Shown here: one piece after another, positions 9,228 through 16,947 of the stretch
How positions within the stretch are numbered: the stretch's first letter is position 1
How the letters are laid out: every line of letters begins with the position of its first letter
NCBI GenBank assembly: GCA_944325155.1
Contig: CALUYY010000002.1
Coordinates: forward strand, 124,001-188,000
Direction of reading: 5' to 3'
DNA from: Candidatus Gastranaerophilales bacterium
Lineage (GTDB): Bacteria > Cyanobacteriota > Vampirovibrionia > Gastranaerophilales > Gastranaerophilaceae
DNA length: 64,000 nucleotides
Notes under the pieces: generated by a model
Seen by the model: only the letters and a program-made list of their open reading frames with translations
What the model was told of the DNA's origin: nothing
Databases searched by the model: none
Program-made: the position numbers and the translations under genes

Positions 9228-9235
9228 TTTTTCTC

Positions 9236-9805
9236 CTAATTTATGTAAGGTTTTATATATTCTTTTAATTGGCTTCTGGCTCTTGCAATTCTTGATTTTA
9301 CTGTGCCCACGTTTGTTTTTGTCGCTTTAGCTATTTCATCGTAGCTTAGCCCCTCAAATTCTCTCATTATAATTGCCAGCCTGTATGGTTCGGAAAGCTT
9401 ACAGATTGATTCTTTTATGGCTTTTATAAGTTCAATTCCTATTACATCATCAATCGGTTCCCTTTTTATATCTTTCGGTTCATTTTCATAAACACATTCA
9501 AAAACTTTTCCCTGTTCTTTTTTGAAATTCTTTCTTTTAAAATCGTAATATTTTCTAATAATAATTTTATTAAGCCAGGAATTTAAACTTTCCGTTGATT
9601 TTAAATCTTTTATATTTTTGCTTACTTTTAATAATACATCCTGTAAAATCTCATCCGTTTCATTTTCATCTTTAGTAAGATAATATAAAACCGCATAGCT
9701 TTTTTTCTCGATATTTTTTAACAGTTTTTCAAGCGCATGAATATTTCCCTGTTTTGCTTTTTCGACTATTTTATGAAATTCTTTTTTGTCCGCCGTATCT
9801 TTCAT
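9236..9805 (-). CDS. ECF-type RNA polymerase sigma factor
   Basis: A 189-residue sigma-70 family protein of the extracytoplasmic-function type. Region 2 is seen as YYLTKDENETDEILQDVLLKVSKNI with RKYYDFKRK, and region 4 as LSEPYRLAIIMREFEGLSYDEIAKATKTNVGTVKSRIARARSQLK, a typical helix-turn-helix. There is no region 3, which is normal for ECF factors. It precedes a zinc-finger protein likely to be its anti-sigma factor. The target promoters are unknown. It is transcribed divergently from thiE. Confidence 0.92.
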   Translation of the reverse strand: MKDTADKKEFHKIVEKAKQGNIHALEKLLKNIEKKSYAVLYYLTKDENETDEILQDVLLKVSKNIKDLKSTESLNSWLNKIIIRKYYDFKRKNFKKEQGKVFECVYENEPKDIKREPIDDVIGIELIKAIKESICKLSEPYRLAIIMREFEGLSYDEIAKATKTNVGTVKSRIARARSQLKEYIKPYIN

Positions 9806-9887
9806 ATAAGATAAATTATTTCATTTTTGCTTAATTAACACTATTCTTTGTTATATAATCACTCAGGTACAATATCGGAGATATAAT

Positions 9888-10892
9888 TTGAAAAGAATTA
9901 TTGACGCAAACTTAAACAGGGTATCGGAAGGCCTTAGGGTCGTTGAAGAAATTGCAAGGTTTATTCTGTCGGATGAAAAACTTACCGGAGAATTAAAACT
10001 TATAAGACACGACATTCATAAATTTTTCGATTTTAAATATGATGAATTAATTAATTCAAGAGATACGATAAATGATATCGGCTGCACCATTCAAAACCCC
10101 GATAAAAAAGATTCAATAGATTCAATATTTAAAGCAAATTTTAAAAGAATTGAAGAAGCTCTCAGAGTTTTAAACCAATACGGTGCGTTGGATGATTCTT
10201 ACCGGTACAGAATTTATACAATAGAAAAAAATATGAGAGGTAAATTAAAATTGGATTTTAAAAAAGTTTTTTTAAGCGATAAAATTTTATATCTGGTAAC
10301 AAATTCCGATAACTTTGACGATGATAACATTTTTTTGGATAAAGTTGCGCTTTCATTGAAATCGGGTGTTGATATCGTTCAATTAAGAGAAAAAAATACA
10401 ACCGCAAAAAGGTTTATAGAACTTGCAAAAAAAATAAGAGATTTAACCTCTCATTTTAATAAAGCCTTTATCGTAAATGACAGAGTCGATATTGCAAAAA
10501 TTACTCACGCTGACGGCGTTCATCTCGGGCAGGATGATATGGATATTAAATATGCAAGAGAAATTTTGGGTGAAAATGCAATAATAGGAATTTCAACCCA
10601 CTGTCCGGATGATGCAATTAATGCAATAAATAAAGGCGCTGATTATATAGGCGTCGGCCCCGTTTTTAAAACCCCGACCAAGCCGAATAAAACTCCCGTC
10701 GGGCTTGAATATGTAAAATGGGCTTCAAAAAACGTCAATATTCCTTTTTATGCGATTGGTTCAATTAATGAAGATAATGTTAATGAAGTTGTAAATTCGG
10801 GCGCAAAAAGAATTGCCGTTATAAGAGCAATAATGTATAGTTCCGACATTAAAAAAAGCACGGAAAATTTAAAATCCGCACTTTTAAGATAA
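9888..10892 (+). CDS. thiE: Thiamine-phosphate synthase, two-domain cyanobacterial type
   Basis: A 334-residue enzyme that joins HMP-pyrophosphate and thiazole phosphate to give thiamine phosphate. Residues 1 to about 125 form an N-terminal domain (IDANLNRVSEGLRVVEEIARF, RIEEALRVLNQYG) found in cyanobacterial ThiE and absent from most others. Residues from about 130 are the ThiE barrel, with VDIVQLREKN, FIVNDRVDIA, GVHLGQDDM, IGISTH, DYIGVGPVF and TPTK. The start is TTG 9888 with GGAG at 9877-9880. TATAAT at 9854-9859 probably drives it. No TPP riboswitch is visible in the short leader. The long form is one of the better taxonomic clues in the window. Confidence 0.94.
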   Translation: MKRIIDANLNRVSEGLRVVEEIARFILSDEKLTGELKLIRHDIHKFFDFKYDELINSRDTINDIGCTIQNPDKKDSIDSIFKANFKRIEEALRVLNQYGALDDSYRYRIYTIEKNMRGKLKLDFKKVFLSDKILYLVTNSDNFDDDNIFLDKVALSLKSGVDIVQLREKNTTAKRFIELAKKIRDLTSHFNKAFIVNDRVDIAKITHADGVHLGQDDMDIKYAREILGENAIIGISTHCPDDAINAINKGADYIGVGPVFKTPTKPNKTPVGLEYVKWASKNVNIPFYAIGSINEDNVNEVVNSGAKRIAVIRAIMYSSDIKKSTENLKSALLR

Positions 10893-12209
10893 AAATTCTT
10901 TTTTTGTTTTCAGATATTTTTTAATAAGAATTATACTTGATGTTACGGCTGCAAGCGTTATTCCGAGCGCAAGCCCGAACCAAAAACCGTCCAGTATTCT
11001 GTTATGTTTATCCGCAAGATATAATCCGGTCGGAATGCTTATTAAAAGATAGCTTAAAAACATTACTATTAAAATTTGTATTGTCTGTTTCATTCCTTTT
11101 AGCGCCCCCATGCAAACGGATTGTATTCCGTCAAAAACCGTAAAACAGGCAACAATGGTCATAATTGATTTTCCAAGCTCAATAACTTCTATATCTTTTG
11201 TAAAACACTTCATTATGGGTTCTTTAAACAATATATATGCAATAACCGCAGCAAATGCATATACTAATACAAAAATAAGTGCGGAGATTGTATATCTTTT
11301 AATATCGATTATGTGCTTGGCGCCGTTTGCATATCCGACTTTAACGCTTAATGCGTTTGAAATTGAAAACGGCAGCATGTATACTCCGCTTGTAACGGAA
11401 ATTATAATATTATGGCAAGCGGCATATATCGGTTCATATCTTCCGACAAGAACGGCTACAATATTAAATCCTAAAAATTCTATAAACATTGCTCCCGCTA
11501 TCGGGGCGCCCGTTTTAATCAAATCTTTAATATATTTTCCCGTATTTTTATAAACGCTTCCTTTAAGAAGTCTTATGCAATAAAAAAATACGGCTAACCC
11601 CAAAAATGTTCTTACACTCAGGCTTGCAATCGCAAGACCTTTTGTGCCGAGCTCGGGGATTATCCAAAATCCCCATACAAGCGAAAAATTTAAAATTAAA
11701 TTTAAAATGACGCCGAGCGTTATCATTACATTCGGAAAAACTACAATTTCATGGGCCTGAAGATATTCTTTTAATGCCGTAAATAAAAATATTCCGAATA
11801 TTGAATATGTTGAAATTTTCAAATATTCAACCGTATCGCCTATAATTTTATTTGAAAGTCCTATTTTATATACAAGAGGAATAACCAGCCACATTAAACC
11901 AAAAAATATAAACGATAAAACAATTGAATATAAAACCGTTATTCCAAACAGCTTTTTAGATGGCTTCCTTTCCCCCCTGTAATTTGATAAAACCGGTGTT
12001 ATCCCTGCACAAAGACCGCTTCCCGCTATTATAAAGGTCATAAAAATTGCGCTTGCAACGCTGATTGCGGCAAGCACATTTGTATTATAGTGCCCCGCAA
12101 CGTATACATCGCCGACATTAATCAGCATTTGCCCCAAATTACCCGCCAAAATCGGGAAAGACAAAACCAATAAATCTTTTATATATTTTTTGTATTCTCT
12201 TAATTTCAT
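10884..12209 (-). CDS. MATE-family multidrug/toxin exporter
   Basis: A 441-residue polytopic membrane protein with about twelve hydrophobic helices. The opening SFPILAGNLGQMLINVGDVYVAGHYNT and the repeated half around the middle (IAGAMFIEFLGFNIVAVLVGRY) match the MATE fold, in which two six-helix bundles exchange a cationic compound for protons or sodium. The substrate cannot be read from sequence. The gene follows the flavin dehydrogenase gene with a two-base gap, so they are likely co-transcribed, and its 3' end overlaps convergent thiE by nine bases. Confidence 0.88.
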   Translation of the reverse strand: MKLREYKKYIKDLLVLSFPILAGNLGQMLINVGDVYVAGHYNTNVLAAISVASAIFMTFIIAGSGLCAGITPVLSNYRGERKPSKKLFGITVLYSIVLSFIFFGLMWLVIPLVYKIGLSNKIIGDTVEYLKISTYSIFGIFLFTALKEYLQAHEIVVFPNVMITLGVILNLILNFSLVWGFWIIPELGTKGLAIASLSVRTFLGLAVFFYCIRLLKGSVYKNTGKYIKDLIKTGAPIAGAMFIEFLGFNIVAVLVGRYEPIYAACHNIIISVTSGVYMLPFSISNALSVKVGYANGAKHIIDIKRYTISALIFVLVYAFAAVIAYILFKEPIMKCFTKDIEVIELGKSIMTIVACFTVFDGIQSVCMGALKGMKQTIQILIVMFLSYLLISIPTGLYLADKHNRILDGFWFGLALGITLAAVTSSIILIKKYLKTKKEFLS

Positions 12210-12211
12210 TT

Positions 12212-13570
12212 TTAAAACATTAAATTCGGATTAAATATGTTGTTTTTGTCAAAAAGCTCTTTTATTTTTTTCATATAAACGTATGCATTTTTATCTAGAG
12301 AATCTTTCATATATTTCTTTTTTTCGCTTCCGATACCGTGTTCGCCGGATATTGCCCCGTTTAATTCAATTGCGGTTTGAAATAATTCATCTTTTACTTT
12401 GTTAAATCTCATAACTTCATCATTATCCGATAAATCAAGTGCAAAATTCGGGTGTATGTTGCCGTCGCCAGCATGGCCCATAATGCAGACCGTTATATTA
12501 TTTTCTTTGCACATTTTATCAATTTTTTTAATTAAAGGAACGATATTTTCTCTCGGTACCGAAACATCTTCCGTTATAACATTCGGCTTTAATTTGGCGG
12601 TGCATGCAAATGCGCTTCTTCTTGCTTTCCAGATTTTTTCGTTTTCCGTTTCGTTTTTTGCCTGAATGATTTTGTCTGCGCCTGATTTTATTAAAACTTC
12701 ATACAATTTTTTATTGTTTTCTTCAACCTCGATTTTTCCCCCGTCAAGTTCAACTAAAAGCATTGCCTCATAAGATATCCAGCCCGAGGGGTTAAACTTT
12801 TCGATTGTATCTATTGTATTTCTGTCTAATAAGTCAATTGTTGCGGGTGTTATTAATGATGAAATTATATTATTAACGGCGCTTGCCGCTTCTTCAACGG
12901 AATTAAAATATGCCATTGTAACGAGTTTTGTTTCGGGCTTCGGTATTAATTTTAAAACAGCCTTTGTTATAATCCCCAATGTTCCTTCGGAGCCCGTAAA
13001 TAATTGGGTTAAATTATATCCTTCAACGTTTTTGGAGACATTTTTTGCCGTTTGTATCGTGCTTCCGTCCGCCAAAACAACTTCAAGATTTATAACATAA
13101 TCTTTTGTTGTTCCGTATTTAAATGCCCTTGCACCGCCCGATGAAAGAGCAATGGCGCCTCCTATCGTGGATACTTTCAAATTTGAAGGGTCGGGAGGAA
13201 AAAACAAACCAAATCGGTCAACTTCACGCTGAAGCTGACCGACGATAACACCCGGTTCCACTATTGCCGTTAAATTTTCTTTGTTAATTTCAAGAATATT
13301 ATTCATTTTTGAAAAATGTATAACAATGCTGTTTTTGCACGGCTTGCATCCTGACGTATGGCAGGTGCCGGCGCCCCTTGAAATTATTTTTAAATTATTT
13401 TTATTGCAGATTTTTACAATTGTTTGAACATCTTTGGTACTTTTGGGCATCGCAACCAAAAGGGGTAAAGTTACCTCGTTTGATATCGGTCCCGTGTCAA
13501 ATGCGTAGGGGTATATATCCGCCTTATTTGACAGTACTTCAATGTTTGCCTGTTTAAATTCTTCTAGCAT
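12212..13570 (-). CDS. FAD-binding 2-hydroxyacid (glycolate/D-lactate) dehydrogenase, GlcD family
   Basis: A 452-residue flavoprotein with an N-terminal FAD_binding_4 domain (IISRGAGT, STIGGAIALSSGGARAFKYGTTKDYV, FTGSEGTLGIITKAVLKLIP) and the C-terminal FAD-oxidase domain (VCIMGHAGDGNIHPNF, ISGEHGIGSEKKKYM). Family members oxidise glycolate, D-lactate or related acids and pass electrons to quinone or a flavoprotein. The usual Gly-rich stretch after GAGT is replaced by a Cys-rich CHTSGCKPCKN, an oddity that also occurs in some anaerobe homologues as I recall. No glcE/glcF partners are adjacent, so the substrate is open. Confidence 0.88.
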   Translation of the reverse strand: MLEEFKQANIEVLSNKADIYPYAFDTGPISNEVTLPLLVAMPKSTKDVQTIVKICNKNNLKIISRGAGTCHTSGCKPCKNSIVIHFSKMNNILEINKENLTAIVEPGVIVGQLQREVDRFGLFFPPDPSNLKVSTIGGAIALSSGGARAFKYGTTKDYVINLEVVLADGSTIQTAKNVSKNVEGYNLTQLFTGSEGTLGIITKAVLKLIPKPETKLVTMAYFNSVEEAASAVNNIISSLITPATIDLLDRNTIDTIEKFNPSGWISYEAMLLVELDGGKIEVEENNKKLYEVLIKSGADKIIQAKNETENEKIWKARRSAFACTAKLKPNVITEDVSVPRENIVPLIKKIDKMCKENNITVCIMGHAGDGNIHPNFALDLSDNDEVMRFNKVKDELFQTAIELNGAISGEHGIGSEKKKYMKDSLDKNAYVYMKKIKELFDKNNIFNPNLMF

Positions 13571-13606
13571 AAAGCTATTATAATTTAAACAATTTTATTT
13601 ATCTAA

Positions 13607-14092
13607 TTAAGCGGTGAGCTTAATTGCGCCTGATTGGATGTCTTGTGAACATGCCTGATCAAGTGAATCATATTCTGCTCTTGCCGCTTCAAGTTGTGTT
13701 TCAACCTGTTCCTGTTCAAGCTGCAATTGAGTTTCCTGTTGGTTTATTGTTTCTTGCAGCGCCTGGCCTTTTGCAGTAAACAATGAGTTTTGAATCATCT
13801 GATTATACATCATTGATAACTGTTCCTGTTGAAGCGCCGTTTGATATGCCGCTAAATCCTGCGCATTTGTTGCGCCCGTATACTGGCTTCCGATTGTTGC
13901 CGTATTGTTTGAATAAGTGTTTTGCAATGCCATCATTGCCTGTGATTGTTCAACGCCCATTGCCTGTTGTGCATAAGAACCGGAATCATACATTGATTGA
14001 AGCTCTTGGCTTATGTTAACAAGTCTTTGCTCCAAGTTGTTGATTCTTTGTTTGAGCGTCATCTTTCTTAGTGATAATGCTGCCCAGCCCAT
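13607..14092 (-). CDS. MGW-type coiled-coil protein, downstream paralogue
   Basis: A 161-residue, Gln-rich, almost wholly helical protein with no signal peptide. It begins MGWAALSLRKMTLKQRINNLE, has a long central coiled coil, and ends LEQEQVETQLEAARAEYDSLDQACSQDI. It is paralogous and equal in length to the next gene upstream. The two share the N-terminal pattern MGW-x2-LSLRKM and a 44-base stretch of identical DNA. No general family is recognised; I have the impression that such proteins recur in Gastranaerophilales. It has its own AAGGAG ribosome-binding site. A structural or secreted assembly role is only a guess. Confidence 0.75.
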   Translation of the reverse strand: MGWAALSLRKMTLKQRINNLEQRLVNISQELQSMYDSGSYAQQAMGVEQSQAMMALQNTYSNNTATIGSQYTGATNAQDLAAYQTALQQEQLSMMYNQMIQNSLFTAKGQALQETINQQETQLQLEQEQVETQLEAARAEYDSLDQACSQDIQSGAIKLTA

Positions 14093-14138
14093 AGTGTGTG
14101 TCTCCTTTTTTGTGTTATCTTATTTGGTGTTATTACTT

Positions 14139-14624
14139 TTATACTAAACTTATCGTACTTCTTTCGATGTCTTGGCTTACCGCTTCGTCCATCTGCTCAA
14201 GTTCCGCTCTTGCCGCTTCAAGTTGTGTTTCAACCTGTTCCTGTTCAAGTTCAAGATATGTTTGTTTGTCGTTTACCTGATCTTGAAGAGCTTGTTCCTG
14301 AGCCGTGAATACCGAGTCAATCATCATCTTGTTATACATATAATCAAGCTGCGATTGTTGGAGTTGTACCTGATATTGCATCATCTCCGACATATTGCCG
14401 TTTCCGCCTGCAATACCCCATTGGATGTTGTTTAATCCGCCCGAGTATTCACTCATGAGATTTTTGTAAGCGTCTTGTCTTCTTAGCCCCAGTGCTCTTT
14501 CCTGATATGCGGAGCTGTTTGCTAAGGTTTGTTGTGCCTGACTCAATTTTGTTAACCTGTTTTCAAGTTCTGATACACGTTGAGTCAAAACCATTTTTCT
14601 GAGCGATAGTGTAACCCAGCCCAT
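14139..14624 (-). CDS. MGW-type coiled-coil protein, upstream paralogue
   Basis: A 161-residue helical protein starting MGWVTLSLRKMVLTQRVSELE and ending LELEQEQVETQLEAARAELEQMDEAVSQDI. The middle contains QLQQSQLDYMYNKMMIDSVFTAQEQALQ, equivalent to QLSMMYNQMIQNSLFTAKGQALQ in its neighbour. It has no signal peptide, no membrane segment and no Cys. It lies 46 bases upstream of its paralogue on the same strand, a tandem duplication. GGGAGAAATG provides the ribosome-binding site. The function is unknown; conserved ends around a variable middle suggest oligomerisation through the terminal helices. Confidence 0.75.
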   Translation of the reverse strand: MGWVTLSLRKMVLTQRVSELENRLTKLSQAQQTLANSSAYQERALGLRRQDAYKNLMSEYSGGLNNIQWGIAGGNGNMSEMMQYQVQLQQSQLDYMYNKMMIDSVFTAQEQALQDQVNDKQTYLELEQEQVETQLEAARAELEQMDEAVSQDIERSTISLV

Positions 14625-14751
14625 GGTTCATTTCTCCCAAGTTCTTACTGTAATCTCTCTTTGTAACTTTTAATCTCTCGTACATGTATATAAAAAAAAT
14701 ATACTTTGTAAAATTGCCTTTTTATTTGCTTAATATTAAGTTTTGTAACAA

Positions 14752-14786
14752 TATATACTAATTATGCAATTAGTATATACTAATTG
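14752..14786. repeat. 12-bp perfect inverted repeat plus a third half-site
   Basis: TATATACTAATT at 14752-14763 and its exact complement at 14768-14779 flank the four bases ATGC. A third copy of TATACTAATT follows directly at 14776-14785, and a 12-bp palindrome CTTAATATTAAG lies upstream at 14729-14740. The cluster sits between divergent transcription units (the MGW-type pair and the kinase/possible RNA), where an operator would be expected. Which protein binds is unknown. Confidence 0.6.
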
Positions 14787-14928
14787 TTTTTATAAATGTG
14801 TAAGGGTAATACACCCGAAACATAACAGAGAAGCTAATTTAAAAGATTTTATAAAAGCCGATTACGGCTACGGACTTATGGAGAAAAAGGCATTTAATCG
14901 CATTTATATAAATGCGATTTTTCTTTTT
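14787..14928 (+). ncRNA. Possible structured small RNA
   Basis: The interval before the kinase gene holds three hairpins in order: GGG/CCC around TAATACA (14804-14816), AGCCG-ATTA-CGGCT (14856-14869), and an intrinsic terminator (14896-14928). A promoter-like TATACT lies at 14776-14781. A terminated unit of about 140 bases with no convincing start codon or ribosome-binding site fits a small RNA better than a gene. It does not match 6S, SRP or tmRNA sequences that I can recall. An open frame does run through it from 14764 into the kinase, which I take as chance. Confidence 0.35.
14896..14928 (+). terminator. Intrinsic terminator upstream of the kinase gene
   Basis: Perfect 11-bp arms AATCGCATTTA and TAAATGCGATT around a two-base centre, followed by a T-rich run with one C. 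It would end any transcript coming from the left just before the kinase start, which then needs its own promoter. Confidence 0.7.
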
Positions 14929-14934
14929 ATAGTA

Positions 14935-14940
14935 TATAAT
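14935..14940 (+). promoter_or_regulatory. -10 box of a probable leaderless kinase mRNA
   Basis: A perfect TATAAT ends exactly six bases before the ATG at 14947, so transcription should begin at or within a base of the start codon. No ribosome-binding site is possible. The -35 region, which lies in the terminator hairpin, is poor. Confidence 0.5.
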
Positions 14941-14946
14941 TTGTGT

Positions 14947-15468
14947 ATGAAAAATATAGTATGTATTTCGGGTAAACAATATTCAGGCAAAGATACTCTT
15001 GCAAAAATTCTTCTTGAAGAACTTATTGAATTTAAAAGAATTGGTATAGGAGATGCCATTAAAATTGAATACGGCAAAATTCACAATTTAACATTTGATG
15101 AAATAAATTCAAATAAGGGTGTATATAGAACCGGTTTAATAGAACTCGGAAATCGGGGAAGAAATATTGACCCTGATTATTGGCTTAAAAAAATTCTTGA
15201 AATGGATAATATAATTGTCCCCGATGTAAGATTAATCCATGAGGCGGATGTTTTTAAACAAGCAGGTGCATATTTAATCAGGCTTAATGCCGATTATGAA
15301 ACAAGAAAACAAAGAGGAATAATTACAAACGAAAACGACTTAACCGAAATTGAACTTGATAATTATAAATTATGGAATTATGAAATAGAAAATAATTCAG
15401 ATTATGAAACCTTAAAAAATAATGCAATCCCTCTTGTTAAAGAAATTAAAGCTTATTTTAAAATTTAA
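14947..15468 (+). CDS. P-loop nucleotide/deoxynucleotide monophosphate kinase-like protein
   Basis: A 173-residue P-loop kinase with Walker A in SGKQYSGKDTLAK, a lid and substrate region with YRTGLIELGNRGRNIDPDYW, and the strand NIIVPDVRLIHEADVFKQAGAYLIRLN. The order resembles the deoxynucleoside-monophosphate kinase/phosphomevalonate kinase branch of the NMP kinases, but the phosphoryl acceptor is not certain. I start at ATG 14947 (MKNIVCISGK) rather than 14764, because the upstream part contains an intrinsic terminator and a TATAAT box. The 3' end overlaps the convergent uridine-kinase-like gene by four bases. Confidence 0.75.
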   Translation: MKNIVCISGKQYSGKDTLAKILLEELIEFKRIGIGDAIKIEYGKIHNLTFDEINSNKGVYRTGLIELGNRGRNIDPDYWLKKILEMDNIIVPDVRLIHEADVFKQAGAYLIRLNADYETRKQRGIITNENDLTEIELDNYKLWNYEIENNSDYETLKNNAIPLVKEIKAYFKI

Positions 15469-16331
15469 CTTTGTGTGCTGAAACTGTTTGTAATGTGGTT
15501 AATGTATTCAACAACCTGAATAAAATATTCCAAATCCGCTTCGCCGTTTATTATGATGTCTGAATATTTTTTTGAAGGCTGAATATATTTTAAGCCTGCT
15601 CCTTCAACGTATCCCCAATGCTTAATTGCGTTTTCCATATCCTGATTTCTGAATTTTGCACGCTCCAGGAAACGTTTTTTTCTTATTTTTTTTGAGGTTT
15701 CAACATAGATTTTAATGTCAAAAACATCCCTGACAGGTTCAAACATTGAAGCCATACCTTCAATGACAACAATTTTATTGCTTTTAACCTCAATCGCATT
15801 CAATACGCTTACTCCGGTTCCGTTTGTCAAATATTTGGGTGCATTAATATCAAAACCGTCTTTTAATTTCAGGGCGTGTTCAAATAATAAATCCAATCTG
15901 AAATTCTCCGGTGCGTCGACATCGTGTCCGTTATCTCTTAAAATGTCAAATGAGCCGTATTTTTTAATTAAATCCGAAATATCCCTGAAATAATTATCGG
16001 CATTTATTATTGTTATGGGCATATTTTTTTCTTTAATAATTTTTCTTATTTCATCGCATATGGTTGATTTGCCCGATGCCGATTCGCCCGTTATTCCTAT
16101 CATAATTTTTTTCTCGGGGTAATTTACGAGACGATCTAAAAAATTGGGAATAAAATCATCTTTAATTTCAAGAAACAAATGCTCTTTATTTTTTTTATCG
16201 TAATTTAAAATCTGTTTGAATTTTGTTTGAAGATAAAACGCAAGAAACTCTCTTCCGATTCTTGTATCAAAATTCGGTTTTTGCAGCTTTTCTTTTGAAT
16301 TGTTGCCGAATGTTTCAATTAATGCGTTCAT
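15465..16331 (-). CDS. Uridine kinase/phosphoribulokinase-family protein
   Basis: A 288-residue protein. Residues 1-75 are an uncharacterised helical extension (IGREFLAFYLQTKFKQIL). The kinase part begins at about residue 77 with IGITGESASGKSTICDEI (Walker A), then INADNYFRDISD, HDVDAPENFRLDLLFEHA, the Walker-B-like KIVVIEGMASMF and DIKIYVETSKKIRKKRFLERA. These are the blocks of the uridine kinase/PRK family, which phosphorylates uridine, cytidine or related substrates. It lies 18 bases after rnpA on the same strand, where yidD or yidC is usually found. Confidence 0.8.
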   Translation of the reverse strand: MNALIETFGNNSKEKLQKPNFDTRIGREFLAFYLQTKFKQILNYDKKNKEHLFLEIKDDFIPNFLDRLVNYPEKKIMIGITGESASGKSTICDEIRKIIKEKNMPITIINADNYFRDISDLIKKYGSFDILRDNGHDVDAPENFRLDLLFEHALKLKDGFDINAPKYLTNGTGVSVLNAIEVKSNKIVVIEGMASMFEPVRDVFDIKIYVETSKKIRKKRFLERAKFRNQDMENAIKHWGYVEGAGLKYIQPSKKYSDIIINGEADLEYFIQVVEYINHITNSFSTQS

Positions 16332-16349
16332 AATGTTTTAATAATACAT

Positions 16350-16718
16350 CTAAATAAATTTGTTTGCTAATTTCTCCATCAGTTTGTTAACGCTTTTTAA
16401 TGTATCATGATAATCTGTTTCTTTTGCCTTTTCTTTTGCAATAAAAATAAGGCTCATATATTTAATCTTGTTTTGTTTCATATAAAAAGAATAAGCTTCT
16501 CTTAATCTTCTTTTTATTTTATTTCTGACGGTTGCTCTTTTATCGACCTTTTTGCTTACCACAAAACCCGCTCTTGTAATATCGTCAATATTTTCTTTAT
16601 TTTTGCCCGCATATAATACAAAAAACTCATCAGAAACAACTCTGTTTTGAAAATAGGTTGCTTTGAATGATGAGTTCGTTTGTAATCTGAATTTTTTTTT
16701 AAGCACGGTTCTTTGCAA
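16350..16718 (-). CDS. rnpA: Ribonuclease P protein component
   Basis: A 122-residue basic protein that binds the RNase P RNA to process tRNA 5' ends. The family signature is [16 protein letters not shown] (variant of the K-R-N-x3-R-x-R-R motif), preceded by [17 protein letters not shown] and [12 protein letters not shown]. The predicted start is TTG at 16718, inside the end of rpmH, giving a 20-base overlap. No better start lies downstream before the conserved KKFRL region. An rpmH-rnpA pair is near universal. Confidence 0.92.
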   Translation of the reverse strand: MQRTVLKKKFRLQTNSSFKATYFQNRVVSDEFFVLYAGKNKENIDDITRAGFVVSKKVDKRATVRNKIKRRLREAYSFYMKQNKIKYMSLIFIAKEKAKETDYHDTLKSVNKLMEKLANKFI

Positions 16719-16851
16719 CGATTGCTACGCTATGACGGCCTTTGGCACGTCTTCTGTTAATTGTTTTTTGTCCTTCCGGCGTAGACATTCTTGCTCTGAA
16801 GCCTGAAACTTTCTGTCTTTTTCTTTTTGTGCCTTCAAGTGTACGACGCAT
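16699..16851 (-). CDS. rpmH: 50S ribosomal protein bL34
   Basis: A 50-residue, very basic protein reading [20 protein letters not shown] at its start and [12 protein letters not shown] near its end, the standard bL34 pattern of the large ribosomal subunit. AGGAG lies eight bases upstream of the ATG. It is transcribed from a strong promoter (16892-16920) and overlaps rnpA by 20 bases. Length is slightly above the usual 44-46 residues. Confidence 0.95.
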   Translation of the reverse strand: MRRTLEGTKRKRQKVSGFRARMSTPEGQKTINRRRAKGRHSVAIVAKNRA

Positions 16852-16867
16852 ATATCACTCCTTGATA

Positions 16868-16896
16868 TTGATTTTTATCTATAACTTTACTATGAT
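16868..16896 (+). promoter_or_regulatory. proC promoter
   Basis: TTGATT at 16868-16873, a 17-base spacer, and TATGAT at 16891-16896. It overlaps the oppositely directed rpmH promoter, so the two polymerases would compete for the same DNA. Confidence 0.5.
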
Positions 16897-16920
16897 AATT
16901 TAGACAAAATTCACTGTCAA
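16892..16920 (-). promoter_or_regulatory. rpmH-rnpA promoter
   Basis: On the minus strand, a perfect TTGACA (16920-16915), a 17-base spacer, and TATCAT (16897-16892). This is one of the best sigma-70-type promoters in the window, as expected for a ribosomal protein gene. Confidence 0.75.
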
Positions 16921-16947
16921 GATAAATAAAATATAAAGGATAGATTT

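Noticed and set aside
9806-9887. TPP riboswitch before thiE
   Set aside because: The gap is only 82 bases and lacks the conserved CUGAGA-type elements.
14764-14946. Long N-terminal extension of the kinase gene in frame with it
   Set aside because: It contains an intrinsic terminator and a TATAAT box, begins in the loop of an inverted repeat, and lacks a ribosome-binding site.
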